Assembly: GCA_028679075.1 (NCBI GenBank)
Contig: JAJRCF010000006.1
Location: forward strand, 1-64,000
Length of the DNA stretch: 64,000 bases
DNA from: Methanoregula sp.
GTDB lineage: Archaea > Halobacteriota > Methanomicrobia > Methanomicrobiales > Methanospirillaceae
Direction: 5' to 3'
Position 1 is the first letter of the stretch. Each line of letters starts with the position of its first letter. Below the pieces are notes generated by a model, which had not been told where the DNA came from, searched no databases, and saw only the letters and a program-made list of their open reading frames with translations. Below, piece by piece: positions 54,254-61,829 of this stretch. Position numbers and translations under genes: made by a program.

Positions 54254-54293
54254 GTACAGGGAGACCGCCCGCATGGACCCGATCATCAAGGTG
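54254..54293 (+). pseudogene. 5' fragment of the TMEM175-like gene
   Basis: The bases around ACAGGGAGACCGCCC-GCATGGACCC match the leader and first codons of the gene at 59520 (Met-Asp-Pro-Ile, then Lys-Val) almost exactly over about 40 bp, with one base missing in the leader and one substitution in codon 5. The frame then runs into unrelated sequence and stops. It is a broken second copy of that gene's 5' end. Confidence 0.6.
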
Positions 54294-54409
54294 CGGTTAT
54301 TGGGAGAACCGGTTCCCGGTTGTAAAACCGCAGAAAATTATTTTTAGAGCCCGCCCAATTACAAGACAACACGTTTCTGATGCTGATATATCAGTTAGGA
54401 GATATTTTC

Positions 54410-55270
54410 ATGAACAAGTCCCTGATGCTCATCCTGGTTATCGCTGCCACCCTCTGCCTCATTGTCGCGGCAGGGTGCACGAATGCTTCCGCCCCGGCCA
54501 CCTGCCCGGTAGTTCCGGCATCTCAGGCCTGGCCGGCCGTATCGATCAATGCCACGCCCGTGAAGTACGCAGAGGTCAACGGCATCACTCTGGGATACCG
54601 GGAGTTCGGGTCCGGTGAACCGATCCTGCTCATCCCCGGATTTGGCGCAACCATGGATACGCAGTGGAACGAGACCTTCATTGCGATCCTTGCTTCGAAA
54701 TACCATGTCTATCTCTATGATCCCCGGGGGATGGGATACAGTTCGGACAATAATACCACACCCACGATCTCCCAGTACTCCGAGGATGCGGCCGGGCTGA
54801 TGAAGGCTCTGGGGTATGACAGCATGCACGTGTACGGGGCCTCGATGGGGTCTTCGGTCTCCCAGCAACTCGTGATCGATCACCCGGACCGCGTGCGGAA
54901 ACTGGTCCTGGACTCCGTGACCTACAGCATCCGGGTCCCCGAGACCCGGTTGTTATTCTCCATTATCAACGAGTCCGCAACCGATCCCACACAGACAGCT
55001 GGCGTCCGCGAGGAAGCGCAGGCAAACCTTGCGTGGAACGGGTCATGGGACAAGCTCTCCGGGATCGACAAGGATGTGATGCTGGTCGTGGGGACCGACG
55101 ATGTCCTGACCCCCGAACCGGTTACTGTCCGGATGGCCGGGCAGATCAATGGTTCATGGCTCGTGCGGTTTAAGGGACTCCCACATGTCGGGTCACATAA
55201 TGCCCCGGTCGAGTACGGGGAGAATGCCCTCAACTTCCTTGGCATGGATGAATCACCGCTGAGTAAGTAA
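54410..55270 (+). CDS. Alpha/beta hydrolase lipoprotein
   Basis: A 286-residue exported hydrolase. The signal segment ends at the lipobox LIVAAGC. The catalytic triad is Ser in VYGASMGSS, Asp in VVGTDDVLTPEP and His in LPHVGSHN; the oxyanion region is LLIPGFGAT. It is an esterase or lactonase-like enzyme anchored outside the membrane, with unknown substrate. ATG 54410 has TAGGAGAT upstream. A palindromic CTGATATATCAG lies 20-30 bp before it and could be part of the promoter. Confidence 0.88.
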   Translation: MNKSLMLILVIAATLCLIVAAGCTNASAPATCPVVPASQAWPAVSINATPVKYAEVNGITLGYREFGSGEPILLIPGFGATMDTQWNETFIAILASKYHVYLYDPRGMGYSSDNNTTPTISQYSEDAAGLMKALGYDSMHVYGASMGSSVSQQLVIDHPDRVRKLVLDSVTYSIRVPETRLLFSIINESATDPTQTAGVREEAQANLAWNGSWDKLSGIDKDVMLVVGTDDVLTPEPVTVRMAGQINGSWLVRFKGLPHVGSHNAPVEYGENALNFLGMDESPLSK

Positions 55271-55380
55271 ATTTTTTCAGGGGAAGAGGGAAACCCCCTC
55301 ATATCCCGGCATCTCCCCGCATCGGGCACCCCCCCTTATTCAGAGCAGATAGCCCAAAATCTCCCTGGATGAGATACCCC

Positions 55381-55547
55381 AATCCGGGCCCGTAGATGCC
55401 CCGGATTGCCCTCCCGGGTACCCCATTTCCGGCATTATCTGCAATTTTTTGTGCATTTTTACACACTTTTTCCAAAATCCGAAGAATCGGGCGATTTACG
55501 CCAAACGGGGCATTTTACGTTGAGTTGTAAAACGCTAATGTACGCTT
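55381..55547 (+). repeat. Dispersed 167-bp structured element, copy A
   Basis: Aligns without gaps to 60611-60777 (constant offset 5,230 bp), and most strongly over the last 57 bp (GCGATTTACGCCAAACGG, then GTAAAACGCTAATGTACGCT). A hairpin TTTTAC/GTAAAA in copy A is TTTTGCA/TGTAAAA in copy B, so pairing is kept although bases differ. No gene is supported in 55271-56030. An ORF with a good AGGAGG site starts at 55564, right after the element, but its composition is unconvincing. Confidence 0.7.
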
Positions 55548-56030
55548 TCAGGAGGCAAAACTCATGGCGGCGAGGGTGTCCGGGTGTGGCAACCCGTCCG
55601 GACGCGTCTATGGCCGTTTAGATGCATGTGCCGGATATCGCGTCGTGCCGGGCCGGATGTACACGGGAGTCCCGGGGTCTCATCTCTCCCACGATCTTCT
55701 CTCCGACGAAAGAGTGTTCCGGCTGGCACCAGTCCCGCCTCTCTTTCGTGCATGTGGTGTCAACGGCCCGGAAAAAGTCCTCTTAAAAACCGTAATTCTG
55801 GAAATACTCCGATTAAAAAAGAGATCAGACCTGTCAAAATAGCGGGCCTGTACGGGAGGGGATTTTTGGCAAAACCTGCAGCCCGTTTTCCGGGAGATCC
55901 TCCGCCCGGATGCATCTATGGGCTTTTATCCATTTTTTACTTTTTCGTAACTTTAAATATTAAATCACAACACTTTTAATCTAATTAGTGCTACAATAAT
56001 TAAAAAACGTAACATTATTGGGGAAAGCAC

Positions 56031-56675
56031 ATGCATATTCCTGACGCATTCATACCGATTTCACAGGGCATTGTCTATTGGATCATCGCCCTTGTCTTTG
56101 TAGCATTGGCTCTCAGGTGGGCCAGGAACGAATTGAGCGAAGATAAGCTTCCGCTTGTTGCCGTCCTTGCTGCGGGCATCTTTGCCCTCCAGTCCTTCAA
56201 CCTCCCGGTTGCCATGGGTACCAGCGGGCACCTTGTCGGGGGAGCGCTTGCCGCGATCGTTCTCGGGTCGCCGTTCGCCGCGATCTTCATCCTGACCATG
56301 GTTCTCGTCGTACAGGGGATCATGTTCGGTGATGGCGGTATCACGACAATGGGTGCAAACATCATCAACATGGGCGTGGTCGGGGGTTTTGTCGGATTTT
56401 ATTCTTTCAAAGGACTCATGAAAGTAACAAAGAGCATGGCATTCTCTGTATTCATCGCGGCCTGGCTTGCCTGTTTAATCCCGGCACTTGCCTGTGCTGT
56501 TGAGATGTACCTGGCCGGGACCTTCCCGCTCAATGTCGGTCTCATCGCAATGGGTCTGTATCACGCAGTCATTGGCGTGATCGAAGCGATCGTCACGGTC
56601 GCAGCGATCAACCTGATCACCAATGTCCGCCCCGATCTTATGGATACCGGAGCCAGGACCGCTGCGGGGGCCTGA
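56031..56675 (+). CDS. cbiM: CbiM-type cobalt/nickel ECF transporter S component
   Basis: A 214-residue membrane protein with the metal-binding N-terminus MHIPDAFIP (His2 is a ligand in CbiM/NikM), six to seven helices, and FNLPVAMGTSGHLVGGALAAI plus GGITTMGANIINMGVVG, all family hallmarks. It captures Co(II) or Ni(II), both needed by methanogens. An A/T-rich promoter (CTTTAAATATTAAATC near 55950) and GGGGAAAG upstream support the start. Neither the CbiQ nor the CbiO partner is encoded nearby. Confidence 0.92.
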   Translation: MHIPDAFIPISQGIVYWIIALVFVALALRWARNELSEDKLPLVAVLAAGIFALQSFNLPVAMGTSGHLVGGALAAIVLGSPFAAIFILTMVLVVQGIMFGDGGITTMGANIINMGVVGGFVGFYSFKGLMKVTKSMAFSVFIAAWLACLIPALACAVEMYLAGTFPLNVGLIAMGLYHAVIGVIEAIVTVAAINLITNVRPDLMDTGARTAAGA

Positions 56676-56683
56676 TCATCGTG

Positions 56684-57025
56684 ATGGACAACAAGACATT
56701 CATTATTGCGGGGATTATCGTTGCACTGCTCATCGGTGCTGTTGCGGTATTCCTTGCATCCGGCGATCCCGATGGTCTTGAAAGCACTGCACTCGTTGTT
56801 CAGGGGCAGAAGACCATTACCGGTGATACACCTGCCGATGCTGAAATCCATGAGGAGACTGCCGGACGTTTCTCGTATTCGTCTCCCATGCCGGATTATT
56901 CACTTGGCGAATCACTGGGATCTGCCGGAGGCCTGGTTGCGATCCTTGTCGGCACACTCCTTGCATTCCTTGTTGTGCTCGGGCTTGCCTATGGCCTCAA
57001 GATCGCCGGGAAACCAACGAAGTAA
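56684..57025 (+). CDS. CbiN/PDGLE-domain protein
   Basis: A 113-residue companion of CbiM: an N-terminal helix, then the motif DPDGLESTAL that names the PDGLE domain, an extracellular loop and a second helix. CbiN-like proteins help CbiM load metal. It starts 8 bp after the cbiM stop. The cobalt/nickel choice is not readable. Confidence 0.88.
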   Translation: MDNKTFIIAGIIVALLIGAVAVFLASGDPDGLESTALVVQGQKTITGDTPADAEIHEETAGRFSYSSPMPDYSLGESLGSAGGLVAILVGTLLAFLVVLGLAYGLKIAGKPTK

Positions 57026-57552
57026 ACCATCAGGACAATGGATCGACAGCCGTATGAAAAATTGTGTGAACACCCGGATAACCGCGGCATCCTTGTTGCC
57101 GTTCCCGGATCCGGGCGATGTACCGGATGAAGATCGCCTGGAATTCCTGAGTGGATGGTGATGGGTATGTGAACTCTCCGGAAAGCTCCGAAAACATCTC
57201 TACAAAGCTCTACAAATCAATCGCCTTAAAAAAAATCACATTTAATTTTTGCACGTCCCTTCGTGATGGAATGCCCGGGCAAGCGGTGATTTTTCAGATT
57301 CGGACACTGTAAAACACTGTCACAAAGCAATCGATCATGTCTGGTCTATCCGGGGAGTATACAGGGACAACGAAACCGGACTCCCCCCGTGCCATCCAGT
57401 TGCCGGCGTACCGGTGTGGGCCGGCAGAACACAATGTACCGTAACCAGTGCCGGTGCTCGTGACATTGGCTATTTATAGTGGACAAATCGATCAACCACT
57501 AATGGAATAGACTCATTATCTGATCCTTTGAAAAAACCGGAGTGCGCCAGAA
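57026..57552. other. Intergenic region without supported gene
   Basis: 527 bp after the cbiN-like gene, where cbiQ and cbiO would usually follow. A 30-codon frame from 57038 and other short frames show no family features. The stretch ends in A/T-rich DNA that could hold the promoter of the DUF169 gene. No repeat of the window's families was seen. Confidence 0.5.
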
Positions 57553-58386
57553 ATGTTACCCAGGAGCGAAATTGCCCGGGCTGCCGGGATCACCCTTAAC
57601 CCGGTCGCCATCGTATGGACTGATAAAAAACCAGAAAAAGCCCTTGAATTCAAACCCGGCGTCTGGAGCTGCACCATGTGGCTCTTTGCCAAGGTTGCAA
57701 AGGAAGGAAAGACCGCGGTCTTTTCCCGGGACACGACCACGTGCGCCGGCGGGGCGATGGGTCTTGGATTCGGGCGGCCGCTGGACCGGCACACGGCCCG
57801 GAACGAGGAAGGGTTCTGCTCGTTCCTCTCGAACGGTCTTGAGGGTGCAACAGACAAAAAAGCCTACCAAGGGATCATCTCACAGAGCTTCGATGCCCAC
57901 CACACAAAGATGCTGACGGAAGGGGAGCGCTTCTTAAAAAGTCCTGCTGTTGTCAGAAAATTCCTCGCAAACCTCCCGGTCTATGATGCGAAGGAGGGGT
58001 ACATCGTGATGAAACCCGTCCACGAGGTTGAGGATGGCGAGGATGTGAGGAGCATCGTGTTTGTCGCCAATGCGGACCAGATCGCCGCCCTGTCGATCCT
58101 TGCAAATTACGGGACCGGGAATATCCGGGACGGGATCATCGTTGCTGCCGGTGCTGCCGGGTGCCAGGCAATAGGTGTCTGCACGTATGCAGAGGGAGAG
58201 AGCGCCACTCCCCGCGCGGTTGTCGGCCTCACGGATCTCTCGGCACGGCGGAATGTCCGCTCCACGCTGGGCAAAGATGTCCTCACCTTCTCCGTTCCGC
58301 TCGCATTGTACCGTGAGATGGAGAAGAATGTCCCGAGAAGTTTCCTTGAGCTTGACCTCTGGAAGGAACTCCGGGACTCCGGTTAA
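57553..58386 (+). CDS. DUF169 family protein
   Basis: A 277-residue soluble protein of the DUF169 family common in methanogens (AITLNPVAIVWTD-like opening, here AAGITLNPVAIVWTD; FSRDTTTCAGGAMGLGFG; AGAAGCQAIGVCTY). The conserved cysteines suggest metal or cofactor binding, but the function is unknown. It stands alone between CbiMN and a lipoprotein. Confidence 0.88.
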   Translation: MLPRSEIARAAGITLNPVAIVWTDKKPEKALEFKPGVWSCTMWLFAKVAKEGKTAVFSRDTTTCAGGAMGLGFGRPLDRHTARNEEGFCSFLSNGLEGATDKKAYQGIISQSFDAHHTKMLTEGERFLKSPAVVRKFLANLPVYDAKEGYIVMKPVHEVEDGEDVRSIVFVANADQIAALSILANYGTGNIRDGIIVAAGAAGCQAIGVCTYAEGESATPRAVVGLTDLSARRNVRSTLGKDVLTFSVPLALYREMEKNVPRSFLELDLWKELRDSG

Positions 58387-58539
58387 GTGCGGAGCGCCGG
58401 CCTCTCCCGATGTTTTTGCGCGGTCGGGCACGGTCTCGTTCATGAACGATACCGGTGACTGGCGGGGATCAAACTGGCGTGATCAAACAGATTTCAACAG
58501 GGTTATTTACAAGGGCAGACAGACATTTGGAAGATTTTT

Positions 58540-59094
58540 ATGAGAAAATCACTTGTTATTCTTCTGGCTGGCCTTGCCTGCATCATGATGATCGCGGCCG
58601 GCTGCACAAGCTCTTCCGGTACCACACCGGCAACAACAACCGCTGTTACGACCGCTGCCGCTACCGAAACGGCGACGCCGTCCGCCCCGGCAGCCGAGAC
58701 CACCATCGTGGTAACGGCAGAAGCAGCAAACGTTACTGCAAACGTAACAACCGCTGCTCCTGTTGCCGCCCCGTCATGGACCGGGACCTGGAACACGTCG
58801 TACGTGTCCTCGGATAAAAAACCGGTAATGGAAGTCCTCACAATGAACCAGACCGGCTCATCAGTAACCGGGACGTATGGCAAGAACAGCACTGGCACGA
58901 TCAATGCGACCGTACAGGAAAGCAAACTTGCCGGCACCTGGGCCGAGAGCGACCTGACCGGGAATTATACCGGGAAGTTCGAATTTACCCTGTCCGCTGA
59001 CGAGAAGTCGTTCACCGGCCGGTGGATTGATGCATCCGAAAATCTCTCTGCCCTGGCCAACACCACGCAGACGTGGGATGGCGTCAGGGTATAA
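58540..59094 (+). CDS. Secreted lipoprotein
   Basis: A 184-residue lipoprotein. The signal segment ends at the lipobox MIAAGC. A long Thr/Ala/Pro spacer (about 22-80) is followed by a beta-rich domain of about 100 residues (WTGTWNTSYVSSDKK, GSSVTGTYGKN, FTGRWIDASENL), a lipocalin-like pattern of strands seen in small secreted proteins. The role is unknown. A similar spacer is present in the lipoprotein at 12.7 kb. Confidence 0.82.
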   Translation: MRKSLVILLAGLACIMMIAAGCTSSSGTTPATTTAVTTAAATETATPSAPAAETTIVVTAEAANVTANVTTAAPVAAPSWTGTWNTSYVSSDKKPVMEVLTMNQTGSSVTGTYGKNSTGTINATVQESKLAGTWAESDLTGNYTGKFEFTLSADEKSFTGRWIDASENLSALANTTQTWDGVRV

Positions 59095-59139
59095 TCGTTC
59101 TGCCGGGTGATACCCGGTAGGGAAACTTTTTTTTATCCG

Positions 59140-59445
59140 AGCGGTCATAAGGCCGCGAGGACGAGAAGAACGCATCAGCGTTCTTCGAAGAACCCTGTCG
59201 GGTTCTTCTCGTCCTCCTGGTTCTGACGAACCAGTCGGAATTCGAAGTTGAAGTTGTTTTTCAGGACCCCGACAATGAGAAGGGAGGCATCAGCCGACCT
59301 TCGAAGTGCTGATGTGTACTCATCATGCATCGGCACTGACGAGGCTCGAAAACTCGAAGGCTAGCTGATGTGTACTTCTCATACATTGGTTCTGGCAATC
59401 CTCGAAAACTCGAAGAACGCTGATGCACTCTTCTCTTTTCCCGGG
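59140..59445. repeat. Palindrome and inverted-repeat cluster before the TMEM175-like gene
   Basis: It contains GAAGAACGC/GCGTTCTTC (about 59164-59188), GAAGAACCC/GGGTTCTTC just after, GAGGCTCGAAAACTCGAAGG-type motifs twice (about 59340 and 59400), and the 30-bp inverted copy of 46936-46965 at 59275-59304. It fills the 425-bp gap between the lipoprotein and channel genes. Confidence 0.7.
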
Positions 59446-59519
59446 TCTGGAGACCCTCAAAATCAGCAAAAAACAATATCCTCAACAACCAACCCATCAT
59501 TACAGGGAGACCGCCCGGC

Positions 59520-60134
59520 ATGGACCCGATCAACAAGGTGAACCTCGAACGTTTGACGAATGGCATTTACGCATTCACGATGACCCTGATGGTCAGGAAC
59601 ATCACGGCACCCGTTGCAGGGGCGATCACCGACGACCTGTCCTTTGCCCAATACCTCATTTCCGTCATCATGGAGATCACCGATTTTGTCGGTGCGTTCA
59701 TCATCCTCGGGATGTTCTGGCTTTTTTATTTCCAGATGTTCCACCGGATGAAGACCTTCGATTACCGGTTTCTCTACCTCCATCTCCTTTCCCTGATGAT
59801 TGTCGTCTTCGTCCCCTTCACCAACAGCTTTGCCGCACAGAGCGAGGAGGTCCCGGCGTCCAATATCCTGTTCCAGATCAACTACCTCATCCTCGCCATC
59901 ATCCTGACCTGGCAGTGGCACCATGCACGGACCCATCCGGCCCTGCTCGAACCGGAGCTCAAGGAGGCAGAGGCATCATTCCTTGCAAAAAAGTTCCTTG
60001 TCCCGCTTGGCGTGGCGATCTTCGGTATCATCATGGTTTTGTCGGGAGCCGGGTATATCGATTTCCTGTACCTGCTGCCGTTTGTGATTCTTTTGATCTT
60101 CTTCCGGAATGGGCCGGAGAACGTTACGGCATAG
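59520..60134 (+). CDS. TMEM175-like (DUF1211) membrane protein lacking the FSD motif
   Basis: A 204-residue protein with six hydrophobic segments. The N-terminal RLTNGIYAFTMTLMV aligns with the R-F-S-D-G-V-F-A-x-x-x-T-L signature of TMEM175 potassium channels, but Phe-Ser-Asp is replaced by Leu-Thr-Asn, so channel gating or selectivity may differ. The loop histidines MFHRMKTFDYRFLYLHLL also fit the family. A copy of its leader and first codons survives at 54254. AGGGAGACCGCCC precedes the ATG. Confidence 0.78.
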   Translation: MDPINKVNLERLTNGIYAFTMTLMVRNITAPVAGAITDDLSFAQYLISVIMEITDFVGAFIILGMFWLFYFQMFHRMKTFDYRFLYLHLLSLMIVVFVPFTNSFAAQSEEVPASNILFQINYLILAIILTWQWHHARTHPALLEPELKEAEASFLAKKFLVPLGVAIFGIIMVLSGAGYIDFLYLLPFVILLIFFRNGPENVTA

Positions 60135-61359
60135 GAGGGAGGCATCATAATTAAAAAAATTTCAAACACGACAAAAATTCAAAAAAAATTTCGGCAACAT
60201 CCGGAAAAATTTTTCAAAAAAATCTCATAAAAAATTCCCCAAATATTTTTTTGCAGATAATCCCCCCGAGCCTCAGCGAAAACACGGTGTTCATCCCTCA
60301 CCAAAACGCTTGGCAGATATGCTTGGCGAACCGCAGGTTTAAGGAAAGTACGCGGACACTTTAGATGTGCTAGGGAAAAATGTCAAAACCTGCACACTCC
60401 TGTCACCTTTCCAGTCCTGGGGAATGCAGAAGAAATCTGCCAGAAATGATCCTTTGACAAAGTATCCCTGCGATAATGGGGAATCTATGCCATGCATTGA
60501 CAGGGGGACCGCCTCCAATCCCCCCCACACTCCTTACCACTACCGTCCTTTTCCCTCCACCGACCTCCCTCGCAGCACACACCACTGGATTACTTACCCT
60601 CCCGCTCCCCAATCCGGCTCCTATATGGCCCCGGATTCCCCTTATTAGGTGCCGGTCCCAGGTATAACCTGCAATTTTGGGTACATTTTTGCTCAGTATT
60701 TCCAGAATCCCAAGATACGGGCGATTTACGCCAAACGGACGATTTTGCATGGTACTGTAAAACGCTAATGTACGCTTATGGATGGCAAAATGGAATGGTG
60801 TGAGGGGGGCAGGATGGTCACAGTGAAGGAAACCTCGATATTGCCTTTTTTTGGATCTCCGTCGGAGCACGCTCCCACCGCCGGTCCCGGTGGTGTCATA
60901 ACTACCCTGGGTGAGATACCCTCTCCCATTTCCCCATCTCCGACGGAGACCCCCAGTCAGGATCCCTCCACCACCCACCCTAAGAGGCACTAATTCGAAG
61001 ACATTCGTCTTCTCTTGTCTCATGCTTTCAGCATTCGACATCGCGAAAATGAGGTCATAATTCCGGGATTTTTCCCATTTTCACGTCGGAGAATGAGAGG
61101 TCATATTTAGGCGCATTTGGGCGGCAGATCTCCCCTTCCGCGGGTGTCTGGACGTGGAAACGTAACCGGGTGAAGATATGACCTTTTTTTGGGTATGTGC
61201 CCGATTTACCGTCGAAGAACACGGGTGCGTTCGGTCGAAGACCTGGATATAACGTCATGACGGGCCCGGGTTTTCTGTTGTTGCGGCCCCGGGTTCCGGA
61301 TAAGGGCACGTGCGTTGGATATCACCTGCAGCCCGCCATCAATTGCCAGAATATCCCGG
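60135..61359. other. Long intergenic region without supported gene
   Basis: 1,225 bp. It starts with an A-rich stretch (60150-60260), then G/C-rich DNA, the second 167-bp element (60611-60777), and a GAAGACATTCGTCTTC palindrome near 60997. A 71-codon ORF starts at 60778 directly after the element, but it is a proline/serine/threonine-rich frame with no features. No RNA gene was recognised. Confidence 0.5.
60611..60777 (+). repeat. Dispersed 167-bp structured element, copy B
   Basis: Ungapped partner of 55381-55547. The 3' part (GCGATTTACGCCAAACGG and TGTAAAACGCTAATGTACGC) is nearly identical to copy A. The hairpin near the end keeps pairing through a G-U wobble. It has the same orientation as copy A. 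Confidence 0.7.
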
Positions 61360-61728
61360 TTATCCTTTGTAACGATAATATTGCTTCTGGGGTATGTTCC
61401 TTACAGAGAGCGAATCTCCAAATGAATCGTATGTCCAGTTGGTTGTTTCACCGGTAGCCGATTGCGTGGAATAGTGGCCGCGTTCAACCTTTGCCCAGGT
61501 TCCGGTATCCGTTTCCTCCCCGCGGCTGATAAAAAAATTCACGGAATAAAAGGTCTGGTTCTCATAAAAGATCACGTGCATCTCCGATGCCGGCGGCTCA
61601 CCGCCAATCCACTGGCCGATGATGGGATCGGGAGTGTCGCTGATGATATGAAAGCCCGGCAGACTGGTGCATCCAGCTGCGAGAATTGACAGGAAAAGAA
61701 TAATGCAAACGATGCCCCCCGGCTGCAT
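61360..61728 (-). CDS. Small secreted lipoprotein
   Basis: A 122-residue lipoprotein. The hydrophobic segment ends at the lipobox ILAAGC. A beta-rich domain follows (IIGQWIGGEPPASEMHVIFYENQTFY, GTWAKVERGHYS), similar in style to the lipocalin-like domain of the lipoprotein at 58540. Function unknown. Confidence 0.75.
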   Translation of the reverse strand: MQPGGIVCIILFLSILAAGCTSLPGFHIISDTPDPIIGQWIGGEPPASEMHVIFYENQTFYSVNFFISRGEETDTGTWAKVERGHYSTQSATGETTNWTYDSFGDSLSVRNIPQKQYYRYKG

Positions 61729-61829
61729 GAAGGAGAATGAGTAGTTCTGATACGTTTAATGGTTTCGCTTAACGAAGAAGTGCCCGGGATTAGCGGATAA
61801 AAACCTCATAAATTTAAATCATATCCCAC

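Noticed and set aside
55564..55842. 92-residue ORF with a good AGGAGG site after element copy A
   Set aside because: The composition is not protein-like for this genome and the matching position after copy B encodes an unrelated frame, so it is more likely chance.
57038..57130. 30-codon ORF as a truncated cbiQ
   Set aside because: No resemblance to CbiQ, no membrane segment and no ribosome site.
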